From positions 1 through 64,000 of the forward strand of contig JADCJC010000065.1 of assembly GCA_020247395.1 (NCBI GenBank): 64,000 nt of DNA, given 5' to 3'. Source of the stretch: Rhodocyclaceae bacterium (GTDB lineage Bacteria; Pseudomonadota; Gammaproteobacteria; Burkholderiales; Usitatibacteraceae). Shown piece by piece: positions 56,092 to 64,000 of the stretch. The position numbers and the translations under genes are program-made. Numbering within the stretch: position 1 is the first letter of the stretch; each line of letters opens with the position of its first letter. The notes under the pieces are model-generated. The model was not told where the DNA came from. It searched no databases and was given only the letters and a program-made list of their open reading frames with translations.

Positions 56092-57000
56092 ATGGAAGTC
56101 GCGCAACGAAGGCATCGGCAGGAGCCACTCTCCGCAGGCTCGATGGGGACTGACCCCGAACTCGTAGCGATTCAACTCGATAGTGAGAAAATCGCCCGCG
56201 ACCTGCGTCTACCCCCATGCCCGAAGATTATCGACGAATTCTCGCGCTTGATGGCAGACGAATACGCCGATCTGCGTAGGATGGGGGATTTGGTCGGCAA
56301 GGACCTTGCGCTGGCCGCCAGTATCCTACGTGCCGTCAACTCGCCGTACTATGGCCTCGGTCGCGAGACAACCAACCTGCAGCATGCCGTCTCAATCATT
56401 GGCCTAAAAAACACATCAAGCCTCATCGCGCGACTCATGATTCGCCAAACCTTCGCCTCAAAATCCGGTCGACTGATGCAGGAATTCTGGAACGATTCCG
56501 CAAGTCTTTGCGAGATCGCCGGTCGGGTTGCGCCAGAAGTTCGGTGCCTTGACGCAGAAGAAGTTCGAAGCTTTGTGTTGTTTCGTAATGCCGGGCAAGC
56601 GGTCATGATCAATCGTTATGAACGATATGCCCCATTTGTGGCAGCGCATCGGGGCGGGCTCGCTCTCGACATGATCGAGGCCGAGAAAGCGGAGTTTGAG
56701 AACTCACACAACCAGATTGGTTACGTGCTGGCAAAGGAGTGGTGCCTGCCGGAAACAATGGCGCTTGCAATTTACTACCACCACGACCCTAGGTATTTTG
56801 CATCTGCCCACGCGCCGGCCTCAATACCCATTAAGCGACTGATTGCTTTTGGATTCCTCGTAGACCAACTTCACGCGCTTGGCCGCGGCAACTCGGTTAT
56901 CGACGGATGGGAAGAAATAGAGCCCAACCTGTTGAAAGTCCTTGCGATCACACCCGACGATATCGTCCGGCTAGCGCAGTCAATCAACTCCCTTGATTGA
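56092..57000 (+). CDS. HDOD-domain signalling protein next to flagellar genes
   Basis: HDOD-domain protein, 302 residues. Pattern: LRLPPCPKIIDEFSRLMADE, DLVGKDLALAASILRAVNSPYYGLGRETTNLQHAVSIIGLKN (in part), then VLAKEWCLPETMALAIYYHHDP. The family lacks a complete HD phosphodiesterase site and acts through protein contacts. It follows flgN on the same strand with an 85-base gap and may be co-transcribed. A second HDOD protein is encoded at 32.7 kb; the two are only distantly alike. Confidence 0.87.
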   Translation: MEVAQRRHRQEPLSAGSMGTDPELVAIQLDSEKIARDLRLPPCPKIIDEFSRLMADEYADLRRMGDLVGKDLALAASILRAVNSPYYGLGRETTNLQHAVSIIGLKNTSSLIARLMIRQTFASKSGRLMQEFWNDSASLCEIAGRVAPEVRCLDAEEVRSFVLFRNAGQAVMINRYERYAPFVAAHRGGLALDMIEAEKAEFENSHNQIGYVLAKEWCLPETMALAIYYHHDPRYFASAHAPASIPIKRLIAFGFLVDQLHALGRGNSVIDGWEEIEPNLLKVLAITPDDIVRLAQSINSLD

Positions 57001-57124
57001 CACGCGTGACAACCAGCAAACTGGCCAGAATGACGGCAACTATTGAAAACAAAGCGCTCGATAATGAATCCGCCGCGAGGCCGTTCATTTTTTACTATTT
57101 TGGAGTCGGGGGTGTAGCCAGATC

Positions 57125-58321
57125 ATGCTAAAACAGATTCCCCTGGAAAAGCTGCAAGCGGGTATGTATGTTGATCTGAAGCGGATCAGCTGGCTTGACC
57201 ATTCCTTCATTGGTAATGGGTTACTCATCACAGATGATGCCACCCTGCGCAAAGTGCAGGCGGCGGGGTGGGAACAGGTCACGATAGACACGAATCGGGG
57301 AAAAGATTTGGACGACGCGTCGTCAATCATCGAAGTCCCGCCCTCCGCCCCAAGGGTGAAAGAAGTAGAGTTCAACACCGGCGGCGCGCCAGTAAGCTAT
57401 CAAACCGAGCTACCCACCGCAAGAAGTATTCACGAACGCGCGAGTGAGGTCATCCGAAGCCTAATGCACGAAGCAAGAGCCGGGCAGCTGGGGGCCATGA
57501 AAAGCGTCGAGACGCTGGCCGACGACATGGTGAATTCCATTTTGCGCAACAGCAGTGCTTTGATCTCGCTGACGTCGCTCAAACACCGCGACGACTACAC
57601 GTTTATGCATTGTGTAAGCGTCGGCATTTTTATGATCGGCTTGGGCCGACAACTTGGCTTGGATACCGCCCAGTTACGCATGCTGGGCGCAGCCGGCTTA
57701 TTGCACGACGTCGGGAAAGCGTACATTCCGTTAGACGTACTCAACAAACCCGGTTCTCTCTCCCCGTTGGAAGGGGAGATCATGCGCGCCCACCCTAGGC
57801 TGGGATACGATGCCCTTATTGGGGCTGGTTACACAGTGGAAACCGTGCTCGATGCGGTACTTCATCATCATGAAAGGCTCGACGGATCGGGATACCCTGA
57901 GGCGTTTTCCGGAAATGAAATATCGCTAATTTCCCGCATTGCAAGTGTGGCGGATGTCTATGATGCGGTCACTTCACAGCGTGTTTATCACAGCGCAATG
58001 GCACCGACGGCGGCCCTGCGGATGATCCGCAAACGCGCAGGCATCGACTTTGACTCAACCGTCGCTCAGGCGTTGATAAAGGTCGTAGGGATTTACCCGA
58101 TTGGCTCACTTGTAAGACTTTCTTCCGGCCATCTGGCGGTTGTATCAGAACAGGATGCACTGAACTCGACAAAACCCAAAGTCATGGCCTTCTATTCGCT
58201 GAAGAAGGATGCTTACATCACACCACTGCCAATCGATCTTGCCGCAACCGACGACGCCATTGAATCCGACGAAGATCCCGCTGAGTGGGGTGTGGATTTG
58301 CGGCGCTACTGGCATCTTTAG
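57125..58321 (+). CDS. HD-GYP domain c-di-GMP phosphodiesterase with DUF3391 N-terminus
   Basis: Predicted c-di-GMP phosphodiesterase, 398 residues. The N-terminal DUF3391 region (LKQIPLEKLQAGMYVDLKRI) leads into an HD-GYP domain with HDVGK (His194-Asp195), the HHHE segment (247-250) and GYP (256-258), so the metal and GYP residues are intact. HD-GYP enzymes convert c-di-GMP to pGpG or GMP, which here would be finished by Orn. It lies downstream of the HDOD gene and converges with fliA, suggesting control of motility. Confidence 0.92.
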   Translation: MLKQIPLEKLQAGMYVDLKRISWLDHSFIGNGLLITDDATLRKVQAAGWEQVTIDTNRGKDLDDASSIIEVPPSAPRVKEVEFNTGGAPVSYQTELPTARSIHERASEVIRSLMHEARAGQLGAMKSVETLADDMVNSILRNSSALISLTSLKHRDDYTFMHCVSVGIFMIGLGRQLGLDTAQLRMLGAAGLLHDVGKAYIPLDVLNKPGSLSPLEGEIMRAHPRLGYDALIGAGYTVETVLDAVLHHHERLDGSGYPEAFSGNEISLISRIASVADVYDAVTSQRVYHSAMAPTAALRMIRKRAGIDFDSTVAQALIKVVGIYPIGSLVRLSSGHLAVVSEQDALNSTKPKVMAFYSLKKDAYITPLPIDLAATDDAIESDEDPAEWGVDLRRYWHL

Positions 58322-58621
58322 CCTACTTATCGATAGGCTTTGGCCTCCTCGCCTTACCATTTCATGGCGGCGCGTCTGAAAGCGCGTGGGTAGGCGAGCT
58401 ATGTTTCGCCTAACCGATCGCAACCTAGCCGGCTACGCTACCCAAGACGGGGGTATGTTTGGCATCTCCATGGCAACCCAATCGCTCGGAAGAGAGCGTG
58501 CAGCCCGCGCCCACGGCAACAGAGCGACCGTCCAACTTGGTTGTCAAATCGTTTCGAGGCAACGTATCCAGAAACAGCGGGCTACCCCAGATACATCGGA
58601 CCAGGATTGTCGGCCACCGTG
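58322..58621. other. Intergenic region between convergent HD-GYP and fliA genes
   Basis: Three hundred bases with no supportable gene. CTCGCCTTAC (near 58347) and GTAGGCGAG (near 58391) are imperfect inverted copies, which might end transcription from either side; there is no T-run. Confidence 0.4.
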
Positions 58622-59335
58622 TCACCAGCCTTTTAGACGGCCGCGCAAGCGCGCAACAGCTTGGCTGTGCAGCTGACAGACGCGTGACTCGGTCACTCCC
58701 ATCACAGCCGCAATTTCTTTCATGTTGAGATCCTGCTCGTAATACAAGCCCATGAGGTTTTTCTCGCGCTCAGGCAGCGCCTCAATGGCATTCACCAGCG
58801 AGAGTTTAAAGCGCTTATCTGCCAGCATATTAGACGGATCAGACGATGAGTCACCCGCACCTCGACTGAAAAAATCTTCACTATCGTCGCCCACATCAGC
58901 CTCATCGTAGTTGCAAAGTTGCGCCCCTTTCGCATCCGACAACAACTCGTGATATTGCGCCAACTCCATGCCCAACTCGCGGGCAATTTCAGTCTCAGTC
59001 GGCGGGCGCCCGGTCCGATGCTCAAGCGCCGTTATCGCCGATTCGATCGTCCGCTGGTTGCGCCTGACACTGCGGGGCAGCCAATCACCAGCACGCAATT
59101 CATCAAGCATCGCGCCGCGGATGCGCTGGCTTGCAAACGTTTCGAATTTCGCCCCTTGGTCATCTTCAAATCTCTCCACTGCATCCATTAGGCCGATCAT
59201 ACCAGCCTGGATAAGATCGTCGACCTCCACATTTGCCGGCAGTTTTGAAAGCATCTGATGTGCCACTCGCTTCACTAGCGGTGCGTATTGAGACACATAG
59301 GTCTCACGATTGAGTGTTCCGGTTCGGGTATACAT
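58622..59335 (-). CDS. fliA: Flagellar sigma factor FliA (sigma-28)
   Basis: RNA polymerase sigma factor for late flagellar genes, 237 residues. Region 2 is seen in YAPLVKRVAHQM, DDLIQAGMIGLMDAVERFED and ETFASQRIRGAMLDELR, region 3 in TGRPPTETEIARELGM, and region 4 in PEREKNLMGLYYEQDLNMKEIAAVMGVTESRVCQLHSQ (in part). It ends the flhB-flhA-flhF-flhG-fliA operon, 13 bases after flhG. It should recognise the sites at 55134-55160 and 42311-42337. Confidence 0.96.
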   Translation of the reverse strand: MYTRTGTLNRETYVSQYAPLVKRVAHQMLSKLPANVEVDDLIQAGMIGLMDAVERFEDDQGAKFETFASQRIRGAMLDELRAGDWLPRSVRRNQRTIESAITALEHRTGRPPTETEIARELGMELAQYHELLSDAKGAQLCNYDEADVGDDSEDFFSRGAGDSSSDPSNMLADKRFKLSLVNAIEALPEREKNLMGLYYEQDLNMKEIAAVMGVTESRVCQLHSQAVARLRGRLKGW

Positions 59336-59348
59336 TTTTGTTACTCTC

Positions 59349-60173
59349 CTATGCTTTTGCTGCAGAAAACTCGTGTAGCTGCCAGCTCGCGATGTCTACT
59401 GCAGTTCGCGAAAATGCCACCTTCGCAGTGCTGTTACCGCTAGCACTTCCAGATTGGAAGACGTGACCAAGCGACGAGCCTGCGCGGCGCAGTGCGGCAT
59501 CGCGGGGGACGATGCCGGCTAAGGATAGATGCGCGTTAAAGAATCGCTTTGCCGCATCTGCCAGCCTTGCATAACCGTCATTGGCCCGCGTGGGGTCCTG
59601 CACGTCGTTGAAGAGAATCTGAAACTTCTGAAAGCCACTCTTTTCCGAAAGCTTCTTCAAAAACGCATAGGTTGCCTTGATTGAATCCGCCTCGTCATTG
59701 AGCACAAACAACACGTCACTTGACGGGCCGAGGAGCTGTGAAACCGTATCAGGCGGTGCGGCGAGCACGACTAGATCAAACGGCGTAGGTAAAGTCGCAA
59801 AGGCACCGAAAAGATCTCCAGCCGAAGACCCCGACTGAACAAACTCATCTAGCCCTTTCGCCGCAGGTAGAACGGAAAAAGTGTCCGCCAACTGAATCGT
59901 TTCTGCAAACGTCCGTTCTCCAGTCAGCATATGCAATAGGTCGTACCTAGCTTTGAGCCCGAGCGATGGCGCAATCATCGCCCTCCCAGCGTCGATGACC
60001 ACGACACGTAACCCGGTCGCAGATATTGCTGCGGCAAGGTTCACCACGCAGGTCGTATGTCCAACCCCACGCGCAGCAAATGTCACGGGCAACACCCGTA
60101 AGGCCTTGCGCGTGAGCGCCCGTAGACCCGCAGCTTGGTCGTGCAACGACGCTTCGGCAATCGTGTCAAACAC
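59349..60173 (-). CDS. flhG: MinD/ParA-like flagellar number regulator FlhG (FleN) with altered Walker A motif
   Basis: Homologue of the ATPase that limits flagellar number and antagonises FlhF, about 274 residues. The fold is recognisable: VVNLAAAISATGLRVVVIDAG, then FDLVVLAAPP and VLFVLNDEADSIKATYAFLKKL. The deviant Walker A motif KGGxGKT is replaced by ARGVGHTT (about 34-41), so both signature lysines are missing. The start is taken as GTG 60173, with GGAG six bases upstream inside the end of flhF; an ATG at 60260 would overlap flhF by 94 bases and has no conserved sequence after it. Flagellar position control may therefore work without normal ATP-driven dimerisation. Confidence 0.85.
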   Translation of the reverse strand: MFDTIAEASLHDQAAGLRALTRKALRVLPVTFAARGVGHTTCVVNLAAAISATGLRVVVIDAGRAMIAPSLGLKARYDLLHMLTGERTFAETIQLADTFSVLPAAKGLDEFVQSGSSAGDLFGAFATLPTPFDLVVLAAPPDTVSQLLGPSSDVLFVLNDEADSIKATYAFLKKLSEKSGFQKFQILFNDVQDPTRANDGYARLADAAKRFFNAHLSLAGIVPRDAALRRAGSSLGHVFQSGSASGNSTAKVAFSRTAVDIASWQLHEFSAAKA

Positions 60174-61713
60174 CTGTTGCTCCAGCGGCAACCGGGCGCG
60201 ATTGCACCGCAACAATGCGTATCTCGTCGTCGTCCATTCGAAATACCGGTGATGAAACAACTTTCAGTGCGCGATCAACCAACAATGTACTGTTTGCGGC
60301 ATGTATGTCCTCCGGGACACGTTGGCCATTGGCGACACTATCCAGTAGCAACTTGTGCCGGACACAAACATCGACCACGCCGGCGAGTTTTACCGCTTCA
60401 TCAATTTTGGTGATGATGGTACGTGTACAGCGAGGTCCGCGCCAAGTCGAAACCACGTCCTCAAGCGTTTCCAACTGAGAAGATGCGTTCAGAACGAGCA
60501 CGCGCTCAATACCAGCGCCCATGAGCATTGATAGGTGTTCATTGAGAAGCGGGTCCCGCTGGGGGACGCCGATAGTGTCAATCAACACTAGGTGTTTAGT
60601 GCGCATGCCGTTTAACAAATCCGTCAAGGTCTCGGCATCATGGGCGACGTGCACAGGGCAGCCCAACATCCGGCCAAAACTGCGCAATTGCTCGTGGGCA
60701 CCGACTCGATAATGATCGACCGTAATGAGGCCCACATTTTTTGCCCCGAACTTCACGACGGCACGCGCTGCGAGTTTTGCGGTGGTGGTGGTTTTCCCGA
60801 CGCCGGTCGGCCCCACCAAGGCAAAAATGCCTCCTCGATCAACCATACTTTCACCTGCACGACAAACGCGTAGATTCTGATTCAGCGCTTGACTTACCCA
60901 TTCAGCAGCGATCAGATCGTCAGCTACGCTAGGCAGTTTTTCGATCAAAGGGCGCACCAACGCGGGGGAAAAACCTGCATGGAGAAGCTTGGCCAAGGCC
61001 TTCGATTGCACCGGGCTACGCCGAGTATTGTCCGACCACGCAATTTGAGAAAGCTGATCCTGAAGCAACCCTTTCATGGAGCGTATCTCAGCCATCAAGT
61101 CAGGGCTGCGTAGATTGGTCTGGCCGGTCACCATTTCGAGCGTTGTATCAACCTCTCCACACAAAGCTCCGGCAACGCTCGCGCGCTCGACTGGCACCTG
61201 TCCAGGCGAAGGCCCCATCACGGTAGACACTGAAGGCGTAGAAGTGCGCTTCTCCAGCGGGGGTTTTGCCGACCCGTGGCGATTTGCGGTCCACGCATCT
61301 GCGTGCTGAACGCTTGCATCAAACGGGGATGGGGCGGGGTTGTCCATTTGCGCGGAGAATACTGATTCATACTCAGCTGCAGCTCTAGCGATCGGCGCAC
61401 GCAAATGGTTGTAGCCGCTATTTGTGGTTGGTACAGACTTGTCGGCTGTTCGTTTAGCGCGACGCAGATAGTCTTCAAAACTTTCTGGTTGCGACGGCTC
61501 GCTTGACTTCTGCGGTCTGTCCAATGTACGGCGCTCAGCTTGTGTATCTACCGACTCCACAAGGTCGTCGATTGCATTTCCCGCCATGGCGAGAACCTCG
61601 ACACCACTGCCGTTAGTCCGATTCGAGATTATGACTGCGTCGTCGCCGAGTACCGAGCGCACTTCCTTCAAAACGGCGCGGGAGGACTTACCAAAAAATT
61701 TTTGAACACTCAT
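60166..61713 (-). CDS. flhF: Flagellar SRP-family GTPase FlhF
   Basis: SRP-type GTPase that sets the place of flagellar assembly, 515 residues. The N-terminal B domain (MSVQKFFGKSSRAVLKEVRSVLGDDAVIISNR, in part) is followed by a long, poorly conserved linker, then the NG domain with FALVGPTGVGKTTTTAKLAARA (P-loop), LITVDHYRVGAHEQL, VLIDTIGVPQRD and TKIDEAVKLAG. The usual Asp-Thr-Ala-Gly motif here reads DTIG. The start ATG overlaps the flhA stop by one base, and its end overlaps the flhG start. Confidence 0.95.
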   Translation of the reverse strand: MSVQKFFGKSSRAVLKEVRSVLGDDAVIISNRTNGSGVEVLAMAGNAIDDLVESVDTQAERRTLDRPQKSSEPSQPESFEDYLRRAKRTADKSVPTTNSGYNHLRAPIARAAAEYESVFSAQMDNPAPSPFDASVQHADAWTANRHGSAKPPLEKRTSTPSVSTVMGPSPGQVPVERASVAGALCGEVDTTLEMVTGQTNLRSPDLMAEIRSMKGLLQDQLSQIAWSDNTRRSPVQSKALAKLLHAGFSPALVRPLIEKLPSVADDLIAAEWVSQALNQNLRVCRAGESMVDRGGIFALVGPTGVGKTTTTAKLAARAVVKFGAKNVGLITVDHYRVGAHEQLRSFGRMLGCPVHVAHDAETLTDLLNGMRTKHLVLIDTIGVPQRDPLLNEHLSMLMGAGIERVLVLNASSQLETLEDVVSTWRGPRCTRTIITKIDEAVKLAGVVDVCVRHKLLLDSVANGQRVPEDIHAANSTLLVDRALKVVSSPVFRMDDDEIRIVAVQSRPVAAGATGV

Positions 61714-63815
61714 TAGTTCGCTCCTAGAACAGACTCAACGCGGATGGTGCTAGTGTCGGGAATTTCTGTATGTGAGATCACACGAAGGCGTGGCGCAACC
61801 CGCTTTAACAGTCTTGCAAGAGGTGTTCGTAGGCGGTCCGGCACCAGCAAAACGGGCGGCAGGCCCGCGTTTTCCTGCCGATCAGACAATTCAGTCGCGC
61901 GTTGGAAAATCATCTCCGCTAGCCCAGGTTCGAGTACAAACTCTGCATCGCCGCCGCTGACGGCATTCAACAACATGCGCTCAATGTCGGGGTTAAGTGC
62001 GATAACCCTCAGCTCATCTGTGCGACCGTAGATTTGCTGGACAATCGACTGGCCCATTGCGATACGGCATGCTGCAACCAGTTCGGCGGGATCTTGGGTC
62101 CGCGGCGCAACCGCCGCCAACACTTCAATGATGGTGCGAAGATCACGAATATGAATCGCTTCTGCAAGCAGCGACTGCAACACCTTCTGGAACACCGCAA
62201 CCGAAACCAGCTTAGGTACAACATCGTCGATGAGCTTTGGCAGAACCTTTGAGAAGTGTTCGATTAAGGCCATCGTCTCTACACGACCAAGAAGCTGTGC
62301 TGCCTGTGAATGCAAGACTTGTGACAAGTGTGTTGCAATCACAGTGCTCGCATCTACTACGGTATAACCGGATAACTGGGCGCTCTCGCGGTTTTTAGTG
62401 TCGATCCATATCGCCGGTAGGCCAAACGCTGGATCCTTCGCGGCAGTCCCCTCAATGACAGCCGTCGCATGACCCGGGTTGATTGCCATATGCATCCCTG
62501 GGTACACGTCTCCCTCTCCCATCACAACGCCTTTGACCGTGATGCGATACATAGACGGCTTCATTTCTAGGTTATCTTTGATGTGAACTTGCGGTGGCAA
62601 AAATCCAACGTCTTGCGCAAATTTTTTGCGAATCGCTTTGATTCGCTTGAGCAGCTCTCCGTCCTGACCTTTATCGACTAGTGAAATAAGGCGGTATCCG
62701 ACCTCCAACCCAAGCTGGTCAACTGGCTGTAGATCCTCCCAGCTGGCTTCTTGATTGTGCGCAGGCGACAATGTTGGGTCTTCAACCGGCGCGCTGGCCA
62801 TAGCCACTTTTTCATTTGCAAGCTTCTGCATGTACCACGCCGCGTAGCCACAACAAGCCGCAATGAGAAGAAATACGAGATGCGGCATGCCGGGGATGAT
62901 GCCTAATAGCGCCATGACTCCAGCACTAATTGCAAGTGCCTTCGGAATAGAGAATACTTGGCGGATCATCTGCCCGCCTACATCCTCACCGTCATCCCCC
63001 CCGACGCGAGTGACAATCAGTCCGGCCGCTATCGAGATGATCATTGCCGGTACCGAAGCTACCAGCGCGTCACCGATTGCCAGCAACACATAAACTTCTG
63101 CCGCCTTGGATACGGCCAGACCATGCCAGCCCATGCCGATAACCATGCCGCCAATGAGAGTGATGAAGAGGATCAAGATACCGGCGATCGCATCTCCGCG
63201 GATGTACTTGGATGCGCCATCCATCGCGCCGTAGAAATCCGCCTCATCGGATACTTCGCGACGGCGCTCGCGGGCTTGTTTCTGATCAATCACGCCGGCG
63301 TTTAAGTCAGCATCGATTGCCATTTGTTTGCCGGGCAGCGCGTCAAGGGTAAATCTTGCTGATACTTCTGCGATACGACCAGCACCCTTGGTGATCACGA
63401 TAAAGTTAATCACCATTAGGATGGCGAACAAAATGATACCCACGGCGAAATTTCCGCCAATCATAACGTGGCCGAATGACTCGATGACTTTGCCTGCTGC
63501 ATCAGGGCCAGTGTGTCCATTCGACAGCACAATCCTGGTTGAAGCGACGTTCAGCGACAAACGCATTAATGTCGTAAGTAACAAAACAATCGGGAAGACT
63601 GAAAAGTCGAGCGCTTTTTTTGTGTATGCGGCGACCATCAATACAACAATAGAAAGCGCAATATTGAAAGTAAACAAAACATCCAGAAGGATCGCTGGCA
63701 ACGGCAGCATCATCATTGCCAGAATGGCCAACACGAAGGCAGGAATTGCTAATGCCTGCACAGGCATACCCTCAAAGCCTAGCTTGGCCAACGATGATCT
63801 AAACGCCAGCATCAT
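61713..63815 (-). CDS. flhA: Flagellar type III export channel protein FlhA
   Basis: Membrane core of the flagellar export gate, 700 residues. The N-terminal half has about eight membrane helices and the FHIPEP-family signature KGAGRIAEVSARFTLDALPGKQMAIDADLNAG (in part), and the C-terminal cytoplasmic domain forms the nonameric ring (DNLEMKPSMYRITVKG, TVVDASTVIATHLSQV). The first codons overlap the end of flhB (ATGA), and the last base pairs overlap flhF. Full length and intact. Confidence 0.97.
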   Translation of the reverse strand: MMLAFRSSLAKLGFEGMPVQALAIPAFVLAILAMMMLPLPAILLDVLFTFNIALSIVVLMVAAYTKKALDFSVFPIVLLLTTLMRLSLNVASTRIVLSNGHTGPDAAGKVIESFGHVMIGGNFAVGIILFAILMVINFIVITKGAGRIAEVSARFTLDALPGKQMAIDADLNAGVIDQKQARERRREVSDEADFYGAMDGASKYIRGDAIAGILILFITLIGGMVIGMGWHGLAVSKAAEVYVLLAIGDALVASVPAMIISIAAGLIVTRVGGDDGEDVGGQMIRQVFSIPKALAISAGVMALLGIIPGMPHLVFLLIAACCGYAAWYMQKLANEKVAMASAPVEDPTLSPAHNQEASWEDLQPVDQLGLEVGYRLISLVDKGQDGELLKRIKAIRKKFAQDVGFLPPQVHIKDNLEMKPSMYRITVKGVVMGEGDVYPGMHMAINPGHATAVIEGTAAKDPAFGLPAIWIDTKNRESAQLSGYTVVDASTVIATHLSQVLHSQAAQLLGRVETMALIEHFSKVLPKLIDDVVPKLVSVAVFQKVLQSLLAEAIHIRDLRTIIEVLAAVAPRTQDPAELVAACRIAMGQSIVQQIYGRTDELRVIALNPDIERMLLNAVSGGDAEFVLEPGLAEMIFQRATELSDRQENAGLPPVLLVPDRLRTPLARLLKRVAPRLRVISHTEIPDTSTIRVESVLGAN

Positions 63816-64000
63816 TTGGTGGCCTCATTCGGGTCCATACCGGGGGGGACATCGATCTCTGTAGGCGCTTCGGGTTCAACGCCAAGCTCAAGGCGTGCAC
63901 GGCGTAGCTGGAAAACGTAGGCGAGCACTTGTGCCACCGCCTGATAAAGTGCGGCCGGGATTTCCTGCTCGATCTCGGTATGGCGATAAAGCGCACGCGC
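63812..64000 (-). CDS. flhB: Flagellar export gate protein FlhB, C-terminal part only (cut by the window edge)
   Basis: Last 62 residues of FlhB, the export-switch protein; the gene runs on beyond position 64000. The visible part is ARALYRHTEIEQEIPAALYQ, then VAQVLAYVFQLRRARLELGVE, which is the conserved end of the cytoplasmic autocleavage domain, with a Pro/Glu-rich tail ending NEATK. Its stop codon overlaps the flhA start (ATGA). Confidence 0.92.
   Translation of the reverse strand, partial: ARALYRHTEIEQEIPAALYQAVAQVLAYVFQLRRARLELGVEPEAPTEIDVPPGMDPNEATK

Noticed and set aside
58386-58676. Plus-strand open frame of 96 codons between the HD-GYP and fliA genes
   Set aside because: It runs into fliA on the opposite strand and has no plausible protein features.

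Overview
The window looks like chromosomal DNA of a motile betaproteobacterium. The clues are a Bug/TctABC solute uptake set, the order orn / M48 protease / pterin dehydratase / rsgA, a divergent flgAMN / flgB-L flagellar locus, and an flhB-flhA-flhF-flhG-fliA block. I cannot name the genus. I see no rRNA, tRNA, CRISPR array, intact insertion sequence or prophage. Identifications rest on reading the translations; no database search was possible.

Layout. 0.2-4.7 kb: a Csu-type (SCPU) chaperone-usher pilus cassette. 4.7-9.3 kb: a patatin phospholipase fused to an outer-membrane barrel, then two divalent-metal transporters (CorA and a non-canonical NRAMP). 9.4-12.9 kb: housekeeping genes (orn; M48 protease, pterin dehydratase and rsgA joined by ATGA overlaps) and a frameshifted glyoxalase-fold pseudogene. 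12.9-16.2 kb: an amidase and a zinc carboxypeptidase in one operon. 16.4-18.4 kb: a small metal-handling cluster with MerP-like and MerT-like proteins but no merA or merR. 18.4-21.6 kb: a tripartite tricarboxylate transporter (tctCBA). 21.9-27.6 kb: an acyltransferase, two little-known proteins, htpX, another unknown protein and glpK.

27.9-43.3 kb is a signalling region: stand-alone receiver domains, a GGDEF protein, a receiver-PAS-GGDEF-EAL protein, an HDOD protein, a PAS histidine kinase, one decayed and one intact chemoreceptor, CheW and a YcgR-like PilZ protein. It contains most of the long gaps and the decayed genes. 43.5-64.0 kb is flagellar. flgBCDEFGHIJKL runs on the minus strand; flgA, flgM and flgN run away from it, followed by an HDOD and an HD-GYP gene. 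Then flhB (cut by the window edge), flhA, flhF, flhG and fliA form a minus-strand operon. FliA (sigma-28) and FlgM (its anti-sigma factor) are both present, and sigma-28-type promoters are visible before flgM and before the PilZ gene. Cyclic-di-GMP enzymes and a PilZ effector next to the flagellar genes fit a switch between swimming and pilus-mediated attachment, which is inference.

I did not find a clearly unprecedented system. The items most worth a second look are an FlhG with a broken Walker A motif, an NRAMP protein lacking both canonical metal-binding motifs beside corA, a decayed chemoreceptor followed by a small unknown gene, a 24-bp in-frame duplication in flgK, a sigma-28 promoter that would give a leaderless PilZ transcript, an IS21-like terminal repeat remnant, and an inverted repeat over a heat-shock-like promoter before htpX.
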